Assembly: GCF_014195685.1 (NCBI RefSeq)
Contig: NZ_JACICF010000001.1
Location: forward strand, 280,992 to 344,991
Origin: Sphingomicrobium lutaoense
GTDB taxonomy: Bacteria > Pseudomonadota > Alphaproteobacteria > Sphingomonadales > Sphingomonadaceae
Direction: 5' to 3'
DNA length: 64,000 nt
In this document: positions 42,963 to 51,487 of the stretch, piece by piece
How the letters are laid out: each line of letters begins with the position of its first letter
How positions within the stretch are numbered: the first letter of the stretch is position 1
The notes under the pieces: generated by a model
Told to the model about the DNA's origin: nothing
What the model saw: the letters and a program-made list of their open reading frames with translations, nothing else
The model's database searches: none
Program-made: the position numbers and the translations under genes

Positions 42963-42978
42963 GGCGTCCTACCGCCTT

Positions 42979-43899
42979 ATGGACAATCTCACGCATAGCC
43001 TGGCAGGCGCCCTGTTGGGCCATATGGGCCTGCGCAAGCGGACCCCGCTGGCGATGCCGACGCTGATCATTGCGGCGAACCTTCCCGACCTCGACGCCTT
43101 TGCGACCTTGAGCGGGATCGAGAGCCTCGCGGTGCGGCGCGGCATTACCCATGGGCCGCTGGCGATGTTGGTGCTGCCCGCGATCTTGACGGTCATTATG
43201 CTTGTCTGGAACCGCTGGCGACCCGCCAAGGGCGAGGTGCGCGCGGGCTGGCTGCTTCTTTGCGCCTATATCGGCACGCTGAGCCATCCGGCACTCGACT
43301 GGCTCAACAGCTATGGCATCCGCTTTCTCGAGCCCTTTTCGAGCCGCTGGTTCGCGGGCGATACCCTGTTCATCATCGACCTGTGGGTCTGGGGGCTGCT
43401 TGCCCTCGGGGTGTTCACGAGCTGGCGTTGGCAAAAGCGGGGACGGCGGCTGGCCACTGCGCCGGCATGGACCGCATTCTTCCTGATCTGCGGCTATATC
43501 TTCGCCAACGGACTGATCACCGGCAGCGCCGAGCAGCAGGCGAAAAAGATCGTTTCGCGCCAATGGGCAGTCGAACCGGGCCTTGTCGTCGCCAGCCCCG
43601 TTCCGTTCAAATTCTGGGAGCGGAAGATGCTGTGGCGCGGGGGCGGCGTCTATGGCAGCGGAAGCTATGCCTTGTTCAAGGGGCCACGGCTGGTCGGCAA
43701 GCCCAAGGATACGGGGCTGGGCGATCCGCGGCTGGCGGCGGCGCGCGAGCGGCCTGACGTGCGCGCCTATCTTTTCTGGTCGCGCATGCCGATCGTGATC
43801 GAGCGCGAAGGGCGGGCCTATCTTGCCGACCAGCGGTTCAATGGGGCATTGGTGGGAGATCGTTTCATGGTTCCCCTGGAGGACGCACCCACTGGCTGA
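42979..43899 (+). CDS. membrane-bound metal-dependent hydrolase (YdjM/DUF457-like)
   Basis: This 306-residue protein has the YdjM signature at the N-terminus: MDNLTHSLAGALLG, then NLPDLDAF and the RRGITHGPLAML and GTLSHPALDWLNSYG segments. These His/Asp residues are proposed metal ligands. Hydrophobic stretches near 25-40, 62-78, 90-105, 130-150 and 160-180 suggest four to five membrane helices. A soluble C-terminal part of about 120 residues follows. Substrate unknown. The photolyase gene appears to start inside its last codons. Confidence 0.85.
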   Translation: MDNLTHSLAGALLGHMGLRKRTPLAMPTLIIAANLPDLDAFATLSGIESLAVRRGITHGPLAMLVLPAILTVIMLVWNRWRPAKGEVRAGWLLLCAYIGTLSHPALDWLNSYGIRFLEPFSSRWFAGDTLFIIDLWVWGLLALGVFTSWRWQKRGRRLATAPAWTAFFLICGYIFANGLITGSAEQQAKKIVSRQWAVEPGLVVASPVPFKFWERKMLWRGGGVYGSGSYALFKGPRLVGKPKDTGLGDPRLAAARERPDVRAYLFWSRMPIVIEREGRAYLADQRFNGALVGDRFMVPLEDAPTG

Positions 43900-45283
43900 C
43901 AGGCCGATCATCTGCTGGTTTCGCCGCGATCTAAGATTGTCGGACCAGGCAGCGCTTCGCGAAGCCGTGAGCGAGGGGCCGGTCATCCCGATTTACGTCC
44001 TGGACGATGAAAGCCCAGGCGACCGGAAGATGGGCGCTGCCTCGCGTTGGTGGTTGCATCACAGCCTGACGAGCCTTGCGGACAGTCTCGAGGAAAAGGG
44101 ATCGCGGCTCATTCTGCGGCGCGGTCGGGCCGACGAAGTGATCGCGCGGCTGGCCGAGGAAACGGGCGCGCGCAAGGTTCATGCGCTGCATCATTACGAG
44201 CCCTGGTGGAAAAAGTGCGAGGAAAGGCTGGCCGGGCAGGTCGAGCTTTGCCTGCATGACGGCAATTATCTCGAACCGCCGGGCGCGGTGACGACGGGAA
44301 GCGGCGATCCTTACAAGATCTTCACCCCCTTCTGGCGGTCGCTGCGCGAACGGATGCCGCCTGCCGAACCGCAGCGAAGGCCGCAAAAGATCGACGCTCC
44401 CGACAGCTGGCCAGAAAGCGAGGTGCTGGCGGATTGGGAGCTGCTTCCTACCAGCCCCAATTGGGCCAAGGAGATGGAAGGCTATTGGGTTCCCGGAGAA
44501 GAGGGAGCGCGGCGCCGGTTGGCGGCGTTCGAGGACAATGCCTCGGCCTATGACGGGCAGCGCAATCTTCCTTCCGAGGAAGGCACGTCGAGCCTGTCGC
44601 CGCACCTGCATTTCGGAGAGATATCGCCTGCCACCGTCTATCACCGCGTGATGAACGCGGGCGGTTCGGTCGCGGTCTTCCTCAAGGAATTGGGGTGGCG
44701 CGATTTTGCGCAGAACATCATCTGCCAGTTCCCGGACTATGGCGAGAAGGGTTATCGCGACCAGTTCGCGCAGTTAGAATGGCGCGACTTCCGCTCGTCC
44801 TCGGCGCGCGAGGATTTCGAGGCGTGGAAGGAGGGGCGGACCGGATACCCGATCGTCGATGCGGGGATGCGGCAGCTTTGGGCGATCGGCTGGATCCACA
44901 ACCGAGTGCGGATGATCGTCGCGAGCTTTCTCATCAAGCACCTGCTGATCGACTGGCGCGAGGGTGAGCAATGGTTCTGGGATACGCTGGTCGATGCCGA
45001 TTACGGATCGAACAGCACCAACTGGCAATGGGTCGCGGGGACGGGCGTGGACAGCAACATGTTTCCGCGCATCATGGCGCCGCTCGGCCAATCCGAAAAA
45101 TTCGATGCGGCCGACTATATCCGGCAATGGGTGCCCGAACTGGCCGACCTGCCGGACAGTGCCATCCACGACCCGCATGCGGCGGGATGTTGTCCCGAGG
45201 GCTATCCCGCAAAGCGGATCGGACATAAGGAAGCGCGGCAGCGTGCGCTGGCGGTCTATGGGGAAATGAAGTCGAGTAGCTGA
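43892..45283 (+). CDS. phr: deoxyribodipyrimidine photo-lyase
   Basis: This 463-residue flavoprotein repairs UV-made cyclobutane dimers using blue light. The family start (I-I-C-W-F-R-R-D-L-R-L) lies only a few codons after a CTG at 43892, which has GGAGGA about 9 bp upstream. The nearest in-frame ATG (43841) would add 17 unlike residues. The FAD domain includes EEGTSSLSPHLHFGEISP, GWRDFAQNII, TGYPIVDAGMRQLWAIGW and NRVRMIVASFLIKHL, with the tryptophans of the electron chain. Antenna type is not certain. It is coupled to cfa by a shared base at 45283. Confidence 0.93.
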   Translation: MADRPIICWFRRDLRLSDQAALREAVSEGPVIPIYVLDDESPGDRKMGAASRWWLHHSLTSLADSLEEKGSRLILRRGRADEVIARLAEETGARKVHALHHYEPWWKKCEERLAGQVELCLHDGNYLEPPGAVTTGSGDPYKIFTPFWRSLRERMPPAEPQRRPQKIDAPDSWPESEVLADWELLPTSPNWAKEMEGYWVPGEEGARRRLAAFEDNASAYDGQRNLPSEEGTSSLSPHLHFGEISPATVYHRVMNAGGSVAVFLKELGWRDFAQNIICQFPDYGEKGYRDQFAQLEWRDFRSSSAREDFEAWKEGRTGYPIVDAGMRQLWAIGWIHNRVRMIVASFLIKHLLIDWREGEQWFWDTLVDADYGSNSTNWQWVAGTGVDSNMFPRIMAPLGQSEKFDAADYIRQWVPELADLPDSAIHDPHAAGCCPEGYPAKRIGHKEARQRALAVYGEMKSSS

Positions 45284-46527
45284 TGGCAAGCAGAGGGGAT
45301 CATCTGGTTCGCGCAGGACGGCACTTCGCATCCGGCGGCACGGTCGCGGGACGGCTGCTTGCGCCCATGTTCACGGGGATCGTGAAACAGCTCGACCAGC
45401 GGCTGGCGCGGGGCGGGATCGATGCGACGCTTCCCGACGGGAGCCGCCGCCGCGTCGGCTTCAATGCGCCGGGACCGGTGGCTGTGGTGCATCTCAAGAG
45501 CTGGACCGCGCTGGTGCGGCTAGCGCTGACCGGGTCGGTGGGTTGGTACAAGGCCTGGGCGGCGGGCGAATGGGCCTCGCCCGATCCGGTGTCGCTGTTC
45601 GAACTGTTCATGGCCAACGCGGTCAGCCTTGGCGATGTCGCGCGCGCCAAGGGCCCCACGCGTTGGATCAACGCGGCGGCACACCGGTTGCGCGACAATG
45701 GCCTTTTGCAGGCGCGCGAGAATATCGCGGCGCATTATGACCTCGGCAATGATTTCTACTCGGCCTGGCTCGACCCGAGCATGAGCTATTCGGCGGCCCG
45801 TTTTGCAGAGGGCGACGATCTGGAGCAGGCGCAGCGTCGCAAGGTCGGCCTGCTTCTCGACCGGCTCGACATCCGGCCAGGCACGCGGCTCTTGGAAGTG
45901 GGTTGCGGCTGGGGTTCGCTGGCGATCGAGGCCGCGAAACGGGGGGCAGAGGTCACCGGATTGACCTTGTCTACAGAGCAGAAAAGTTATGCGGAAGAAA
46001 AGATTGCCGCAGAGCAATTGTCTGATCGGGTCGAGATCAGACTTCAGGATTATCGGGAGATTTCCGAGCAATTCGACGCCGTAGCGTCGGTCGAAATGGT
46101 CGAAGCGGTCGGGGAAAGGTGGTGGCCGGCCTATCTCGATGCCATCGCTTCCAACCTGCGGCCCGGCGGGCGTGCGGCGCTTCAATATATCTCGATCGAT
46201 CACCGACTGTTCGAGGATTATCGCAAGAGCGCGGATTTCATCCAAGCCTATATCTTCCCGGGCGGCATGCTGCTCGACGAGCCGCGCTTCTCCGCGCTGG
46301 CGCGCGAGCGCGGCTTGAGTTGGGAAGATCGCGATGGCTTCGGGCTCGACTATGCCCGGACCTTGGCGATCTGGCGCGAGCGTTATGACGCGGCGGTCGG
46401 GCGCGGCGAGCTCGAGGAGTTCAGCAGCGCCTTCCACGATTTGTGGCGATATTATCTGATGTATTGCGAAGGCGGATTCCGCGGGGGCGGAATCGATGTC
46501 GCACAGGTCACGATGGTGAAGGCCTAG
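45283..46527 (+). CDS. cfa: cyclopropane-fatty-acyl-phospholipid synthase
   Basis: This 414-residue SAM-dependent enzyme adds a methylene bridge to unsaturated lipid chains. The SAM motif is LLEVGCGWGSLAIEAAKRG (about 203-221). Family signatures are NIAAHYDLGNDFYSAWLDPS with MSYSAA, VEMVEAVGERWWPAYLDAI and YIFPGGMLLD. The N-terminal 110 residues form the lipid-binding domain. Its ATG shares a base with the photolyase stop. The phr-cfa pair is known from singlet-oxygen and light-stress regulons in other alphaproteobacteria, which fits a joint role against light damage. Confidence 0.94.
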   Translation: MASRGDHLVRAGRHFASGGTVAGRLLAPMFTGIVKQLDQRLARGGIDATLPDGSRRRVGFNAPGPVAVVHLKSWTALVRLALTGSVGWYKAWAAGEWASPDPVSLFELFMANAVSLGDVARAKGPTRWINAAAHRLRDNGLLQARENIAAHYDLGNDFYSAWLDPSMSYSAARFAEGDDLEQAQRRKVGLLLDRLDIRPGTRLLEVGCGWGSLAIEAAKRGAEVTGLTLSTEQKSYAEEKIAAEQLSDRVEIRLQDYREISEQFDAVASVEMVEAVGERWWPAYLDAIASNLRPGGRAALQYISIDHRLFEDYRKSADFIQAYIFPGGMLLDEPRFSALARERGLSWEDRDGFGLDYARTLAIWRERYDAAVGRGELEEFSSAFHDLWRYYLMYCEGGFRGGGIDVAQVTMVKA

Positions 46528-47240
46528 CCTTCGACCCGCATCCGTTCGCCGGTCGGGCAATCGGACTGGATGCGTTCGCAGATCGCGTCAGCCACCGTTT
46601 CGGGTCCCTTGAGAGTGTCGGGATTCTCGCCCGGAAAGGCGCGGGCGCGCATCTTGGTGCGGGTGGCACCCGGATCGACGATATGCACGCGGATCTTGCC
46701 GGCATTGGCATGTTCGTCGGCATAGGCGCCGAGCAGCGTGTCGAGAGCCGCCTTGGAGGCGCCATAGGCTCCCCAGAAGGCGCGCGGTTCGGCCCCCACC
46801 GAGGAAGTGAGCCCGACCAGTTCGGCGCGTTCGGACCGGCGCATCATCGGATCGAAGGCAGCGATCAGGGCCTGGTTGGCGAGGAGGTTGAGGCTGATCA
46901 GCCGGGCGAATTCCTTCCCGTCGATATGTTCGACAGGGCCAAGCGAGCCGAGCGTGGCAGCGTTGAGCACCATGATGTCGAGCGCCTCCCAACGCTGCGA
47001 AATCGCATGGGCGAGCTTGCCGATCGCGCCATCGGCGAGAAGGTCGAGCGGAGCGAGCGTGGCGCTTCCGCCTGCGGCATGGATGCGTTCCTCGACGGAT
47101 TCCATCTCGCCCGCGGTGCGCGCCACCATGACGACATGAGCGCCGCGTGCGGCCAATGCTTCGGCGGTGGCGGCGCCGATTCCGCGGCTAGCCCCGGTAA
47201 CAAGCGCCAGCTTGCCCTCGAAAGGACGATCGGTCGTCAT
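46524..47240 (-). CDS. short-chain dehydrogenase/reductase
   Basis: This 238-residue Rossmann enzyme has the cofactor motif LVTGASRGIGAATAEALAARG (about 12-32), the LNAATLG element, and the catalytic Y-x-x-x-K in WGAYGASKAALDTLL. The LTSSVGAEPRAFWG stretch supplies the serine. The arginine after the first beta-alpha turn suggests NADP preference. The C-terminal end is IVDPGATRTKMRARAFPGE. Substrate unknown; similar proteins are often fatty-acyl or polyketide reductases. It lies 8 bp after purF on the same strand and ends against cfa. Confidence 0.9.
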   Translation of the reverse strand: MTTDRPFEGKLALVTGASRGIGAATAEALAARGAHVVMVARTAGEMESVEERIHAAGGSATLAPLDLLADGAIGKLAHAISQRWEALDIMVLNAATLGSLGPVEHIDGKEFARLISLNLLANQALIAAFDPMMRRSERAELVGLTSSVGAEPRAFWGAYGASKAALDTLLGAYADEHANAGKIRVHIVDPGATRTKMRARAFPGENPDTLKGPETVADAICERIQSDCPTGERMRVEG

Positions 47241-47248
47241 GGAAAATC

Positions 47249-48694
47249 CTATGTGTTGGAGACGAGGCTGAGCTGCTCGGGCGGCTCATTCTCGAAATCG
47301 GTCAGATGGGTGGGATAGTCGCCCGAGAAGCAGGCGTCGCAGCGCTGCGGGGCCTGGCTGTCGCGTTCGTCGCCGAGCGCGCGATAGAGGCCGTCGAGCG
47401 TGATGAAGGCGAGGCTGTCTGCCTTGATATAGTCGCGCATGCCCTCGATCCCCATCTGCGCGGCGATGAGCTTGGACCGCTTGGGCGTATCGACGCCGTA
47501 GAAGCAGCTATGGCGGGTGGGGGGCGAAGCGATGCGCATATGCACTTCGCGTGCGCCGGCATCGCGCATCATCTGGACGAGGCGGAGCGAAGTGGTGCCG
47601 CGCACCACGCTGTCATCCACCAGCACGACCGACTTGCCCGCGATGAGCGCCGAATTGGCATTATGCTTGAGCTTCACGCCGAGGTGGCGGACGTCCTGCG
47701 TCGGTTGGATGAAGGTGCGGCCGACATAATGAGAGCGGATGATGCCCAGTTCGAAGGGGATGTGCGCGGCCTGGCTGAAACCGATGGCGGCGGGCACGCC
47801 GCTATCGGGGATGGGCACGACGAAGTCAGCATTGCAGGGCGCTTCGCGCGCCAGTTCGGCACCGATCGCCTTGCGGGTCTCATAGACCGAGGTGCCCTCG
47901 ATGATGCTGTCGGGGCGCGAGAAATAGACATGTTCGAAAATGCAGGGGCGGGGCCGGGCAGGTTCGAACGGGCGGAAGCTGCGTAGCCCCTCGTCGTTGA
48001 CGACGATCATCTCGCCCGGATCGACTTCGCGGATGAAAGTCGCGCCGATGACGTCGAAGGCTACGCTTTCGGAGGCGAAGATGGTGGCTTCGCCCAGCTT
48101 GCCCATCACGAGCGGGCGGATGCCGAGCGGATCGCGGCAGGCCACCAGTCCTTCGGGCATCAGGCAGACGAGCGAATAGGCGCCCTCGACGTGGCGGAGC
48201 GCATCGGTGAGCCGGTCGACCGGCTTTTCCTTCTGGCTGGTCGCGACGAGATGGATAATGACCTCGGTGTCGCTGGTCGATTGGAAGATCGAGCCACGGC
48301 GGTTGAGTTCGCTACGCAGCGTCATGGCATTGGAGAGGTTGCCATTGTGAGCGAGTGCGAAGCCGCCCATTGCCAAGTCGGCGTAGAGCGGCTGGACGTT
48401 GCGGAGCGCGGTTTCGCCGGTGGTCGAATAGCGCACATGGCCGATGCCCGCGGGTCCGGCGAGCTTGCGGATCACCTTGGGCTTGTCGAAGGTGCCGCCG
48501 ACATGGCCCATCGCCCGATACTGGTGATAATTGGTCCCGTCGAAGCTGACGACGCCCGCCGCTTCCTGGCCGCGATGCTGGAGGGCGTGCAGGCCGAGCG
48601 CAACGAGGCTCGAGGCCTGTTCGGCGCCCCAGACGCCGAAGACGCCGCACTCTTCCTTGAGCTTGTCGTCGTCGAAGGGATGGGTCGTCAGCAT
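47249..48694 (-). CDS. purF: amidophosphoribosyltransferase
   Basis: This 481-residue enzyme makes 5-phosphoribosylamine from PRPP and glutamine, the first step of purine synthesis. A 15-residue propeptide (MLTTHPFDDDKLKEE) precedes the N-terminal nucleophile C16 of the glutaminase domain (CGVFGVWG). The PRPP-binding loop is VVLVDDSVVRGTTS. Cysteines in NADFV-neighbouring and C-terminal regions (HSCFYGVDTP, RCDACFSGDYP) suggest the Fe-S cluster found in the Bacillus-type enzyme. The frame extends upstream to 48955 but without conserved sequence. Confidence 0.96.
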   Translation of the reverse strand: MLTTHPFDDDKLKEECGVFGVWGAEQASSLVALGLHALQHRGQEAAGVVSFDGTNYHQYRAMGHVGGTFDKPKVIRKLAGPAGIGHVRYSTTGETALRNVQPLYADLAMGGFALAHNGNLSNAMTLRSELNRRGSIFQSTSDTEVIIHLVATSQKEKPVDRLTDALRHVEGAYSLVCLMPEGLVACRDPLGIRPLVMGKLGEATIFASESVAFDVIGATFIREVDPGEMIVVNDEGLRSFRPFEPARPRPCIFEHVYFSRPDSIIEGTSVYETRKAIGAELAREAPCNADFVVPIPDSGVPAAIGFSQAAHIPFELGIIRSHYVGRTFIQPTQDVRHLGVKLKHNANSALIAGKSVVLVDDSVVRGTTSLRLVQMMRDAGAREVHMRIASPPTRHSCFYGVDTPKRSKLIAAQMGIEGMRDYIKADSLAFITLDGLYRALGDERDSQAPQRCDACFSGDYPTHLTDFENEPPEQLSLVSNT

Positions 48695-48821
48695 GGCGAA
48701 TCCTGTCGGGTCGGTGGCGCGCCCGGCCCCTATAGTGGCGTGGGCCTTCTCTCGCCACCCCAATCGGTTAGGAGCGCAAGGGGAATTGAGAAGGGGTGCC
48801 GCCTCGTGCAAGGCTGGCCCC

Positions 48822-49247
48822 ATGAAAGTCGCTGCCCCCATGCTCGCCTTGCTTCTGTCTGCCTGTTCGGCGACCGAGCAATCCCAGCCTTCCGAAACGG
48901 CGGCCAGCCTGCCCGATGGCTTGTGGATGGCCGATGAGCGGTCGGGGCTGTGCAAAGCGGGCGAGGAGGCCGCTTACGTGATCCATGCCGCCGATGGCAG
49001 CAATTGCATGGCGCAGGGCGCCATCGAGCAAGGCGAGACGGGGCTGTCGTTCCGGCCGCGCGGTGATGCGAACTGCACCGTCCCCATCTCCATGGACGGC
49101 GAGGGACTGGTGATCGGATCGGGCGCCGATGCGTGCGATTATTATTGCGCGGGCAGCGCGAGCCTGCCGAGCCCGCTGCTACGCAGTGCCGGAGAAAATC
49201 GGGCCATTCTCAAGGACGGCGGCGGCGATCCCATCTGCCCCGACTGA
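48822..49247 (+). CDS. small predicted lipoprotein
   Basis: This 141-residue protein starts at ATG 48822, with a lipoprotein signal (MKVAAPMLALLLSAC) and acylation at residue 15. The mature part has several cysteines (SGLCKAGEEA, SNCMAQG, DANCTVPI, DACDYYCAG, DPICPD), enough for two or three disulfides. The GLWMADERSGLCKAG and YYCAGSASL elements give a W...C/C-rich plan like the two lipoproteins at 4.6-5.5 kb. Function unknown. It is divergent from purF with 127 bp between starts. Confidence 0.75.
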   Translation: MKVAAPMLALLLSACSATEQSQPSETAASLPDGLWMADERSGLCKAGEEAAYVIHAADGSNCMAQGAIEQGETGLSFRPRGDANCTVPISMDGEGLVIGSGADACDYYCAGSASLPSPLLRSAGENRAILKDGGGDPICPD

Positions 49248-49252
49248 TTGAC

Positions 49253-49270
49253 CTTTACGGAAACGTAAAG
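49253..49270. promoter_or_regulatory. LiuR-like MerR operator upstream of the merR-acyl-CoA dehydrogenase operon
   Basis: CTTTACG (49253-49259) and CGTAAAG (49264-49270) form a perfect 7-bp palindrome with a 4-bp spacer. The whole word closely follows the TTTACG-n4-CGTAAA site of LiuR-type MerR regulators of branched-chain acyl-CoA catabolism. It overlaps a TTGACC -35 element at 49248-49253 and ends 12 bp before the merR start codon, as expected for self-regulation. Confidence 0.75.
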
Positions 49271-49282
49271 TAAGGCGAGCGC

Positions 49283-49663
49283 ATGCTTGCTGAATCGAAA
49301 AGCTACACCATCGGGCAGATGTGCGAGGAATTCGGCATCACCGCCCGGGCGCTTCGTTTCTACGAAGACGAGAATCTCATCACCCCGCGACGCAATGGCA
49401 CCCAGCGGCTCTATTCGGAGCGTGACCGGGCGCGCGTGGCGTGGATCCTGCGCGGTAAGCGCGTGGGCTTCAGCCTCTCGGAAATCGGCGAACTCCTCGA
49501 CCTTTATGACTTGGGCGATGCGCGTCAGACGCAGCGCCTCGTCACGCTCGAGAAGTGCCAGGAACGGATCGATGCGCTTCGCCGCCAACGGCTAGACATC
49601 GACGCGACCATCGAAGAGCTGGAGGGCTTCGTCAGCCTGCTCCAGCAGGAAAACAAGGAATAG
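49283..49663 (+). CDS. MerR-family regulator, LiuR-like
   Basis: This 126-residue regulator has an N-terminal winged helix, [20 protein letters not shown] (8-27), followed by [17 protein letters not shown], and a C-terminal dimerisation helix ([20 protein letters not shown]). There are no metal-binding cysteine clusters as in MerR or CueR. A LiuR-like palindrome lies directly upstream, and an acyl-CoA dehydrogenase gene follows 2 bp after its stop. It probably senses an acyl-CoA of branched-chain or fatty-acid breakdown and controls its own operon. Confidence 0.9.
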   Translation: MLAESKSYTIGQMCEEFGITARALRFYEDENLITPRRNGTQRLYSERDRARVAWILRGKRVGFSLSEIGELLDLYDLGDARQTQRLVTLEKCQERIDALRRQRLDIDATIEELEGFVSLLQQENKE

Positions 49664-49665
49664 TC

Positions 49666-51462
49666 ATGCCTCTTTACGAAGCGCCCGTCACCGACACCAA
49701 ATATGTCCTCGACCATATCGTCGGGCTGCAGAATTATTCCAACCTGCCGGGGTTCGAGAATGCGACTCCCGACATCGTCGAGGCGATCCTTTCCGAAGGC
49801 GGCAAGTTCGCGGCCGAAGTGCTGGCGCCGCTCAACCGGTCGGGCGACGAGGAGGGCTGCACGCGGCACGAGGATGGTTCGGTGACCACGCCCAAGGGTT
49901 TCAAGGAAGCCTATAAGCAGTTCTGCGACGGGGGCTGGACCACGTTGTCGGCTCCGGTCGAATATGGCGGGCAGGGGCTGCCCCAGATTCTCGCCACCGC
50001 GATCAGCGAATATGTGCTGTCGGCGAACCAGAGCTTCGAGATGTATCATGGCCTTACCGCAGGCGCGATCGCCTCGATCATCGTCAAGGGATCGGACGAG
50101 CAGAAGCAGACCTATCTGCCCAAGATGATCGCCGGGACCTGGACCGGCACGATGAACCTGACCGAGCCGCATTGCGGGACCGATCTCGGGCTCCTCAAGA
50201 CCAAGGCGGTGCCGCAGGATGATGGCACCTACAAGATCAGCGGGACCAAGATCTTCATCTCCTCTGGCGAGCATGACCTGTCGGAGAACATCATCCATCT
50301 CGTTCTCGCCAAGATGCCCGACAGCCCCGACAATGTGAAAGGCATCTCGCTGTTCATCGTGCCCAAATTCCTTGTCAACGAGGACGGGTCGCTGGGCGAA
50401 CGCAATGCCGTGAGCTGCGGGTCGATCGAGGAAAAGATGGGCATCCATGCCAATTCGACCTGCGTCATGAATTATGACGGGGCGACGGGCTATCTCATCG
50501 GCGAGAAGGAAAAGGGCCTCGCCGCCATGTTCATCATGATGAATGCCGCGCGCCTCGGCGTCGGGCTTCAGGGGCTCGCGCAGGGTGAGGTCGCCTATCA
50601 GAACGCCGTCGCCTATGCGAAGGATCGCCGTCAGGGTCGCGCGCTCGACCCGTCGATGCGCGATTCCGATGCCAAGGCCGACACCCTCTTCGTCCATCCC
50701 GACGTGCGCCGGATGTTGATGGATGCGCGCGCCTTCAACCAGGCGGCGCGTGCGCTCATCCTCTGGGGTGCCTTGCAGGTCGACCTGTCGCGCAAGGCCC
50801 AGGACGAGGCGCAGCGCGAGAAGGCGGACGACCTCATTTCGCTGCTGACTCCCGTCATCAAGGGCTATCTGACCGACAAGGGATTCGAGACCGCGGTGCA
50901 GGCACAGCAGGTATTCGGCGGGCATGGCTATATCCGCGAGTGGGGGATGGAGCAGTTCGTCCGCGATGCGCGCATCGCCCAGATCTACGAAGGCACCAAT
51001 GGCGTGCAGGCGATGGATCTTGTCGGGCGCAAGCTCGGCCAGAATGGCGGGCGCGCCGTGCGGGCTTTCTTCGAGGTGCTGGCCGAGGATATTGCTGCTG
51101 CCAAGGCGGCAGGCGATCCGGGCGGTGTTGCCGAGCCGCTCGAAAAAGCGGTCGGTCATTTGCAGGGCGCGACCATGTGGCTGGCGCAGAACGCGCCGCA
51201 GAACCCCAACCATGCCGGGGCGGGCGCCTATGCCTATATGGACCTTATGGGCCTCGTCACGCTGGGCTGGATGTGGATGAAGATGGCGGCGGTGAGCGAC
51301 GGTCTCAAGACCGAGCCGGGCGAGGATGTCGACTTTCACCAGGCCAAGCTGGTGACGGCCCGCTATTATGCCGAGCGCTGGCTGCCCGAGGCCTCGGCGC
51401 TGCGCCGCAAGGTCGAGGCGGGTGCCGATACGGTGATGGAATTGGCAGTGGACGCTTTTTGA
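49666..51462 (+). CDS. acyl-CoA dehydrogenase, long form with C-terminal extension
   Basis: This 598-residue flavoprotein oxidises acyl-Co[20 protein letters not shown] (FAD loop), FISSGEHDL and [19 protein letters not shown] are typical of the 3-methylmercaptopropionyl-CoA / long-chain FadE-like group with a roughly 130-residue C-terminal domain. The catalytic glutamate lies in [11 protein letters not shown]. It starts 2 bp after merR and shares its operator. Substrate may be branched or medium/long-chain acyl-CoA; annotation as DMSP-type DmdC is not supported by context. Confidence 0.9.
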   Translation: MPLYEAPVTDTKYVLDHIVGLQNYSNLPGFENATPDIVEAILSEGGKFAAEVLAPLNRSGDEEGCTRHEDGSVTTPKGFKEAYKQFCDGGWTTLSAPVEYGGQGLPQILATAISEYVLSANQSFEMYHGLTAGAIASIIVKGSDEQKQTYLPKMIAGTWTGTMNLTEPHCGTDLGLLKTKAVPQDDGTYKISGTKIFISSGEHDLSENIIHLVLAKMPDSPDNVKGISLFIVPKFLVNEDGSLGERNAVSCGSIEEKMGIHANSTCVMNYDGATGYLIGEKEKGLAAMFIMMNAARLGVGLQGLAQGEVAYQNAVAYAKDRRQGRALDPSMRDSDAKADTLFVHPDVRRMLMDARAFNQAARALILWGALQVDLSRKAQDEAQREKADDLISLLTPVIKGYLTDKGFETAVQAQQVFGGHGYIREWGMEQFVRDARIAQIYEGTNGVQAMDLVGRKLGQNGGRAVRAFFEVLAEDIAAAKAAGDPGGVAEPLEKAVGHLQGATMWLAQNAPQNPNHAGAGAYAYMDLMGLVTLGWMWMKMAAVSDGLKTEPGEDVDFHQAKLVTARYYAERWLPEASALRRKVEAGADTVMELAVDAF

Positions 51463-51487
51463 GCGGGGGTATGACGGTGGCCGGGGG

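Noticed and set aside
49666-51462. DMSP catabolic enzyme DmdC
   Set aside because: Family length fits, but no other dmd gene is nearby and the regulator and operator point to branched-chain or fatty acid breakdown.
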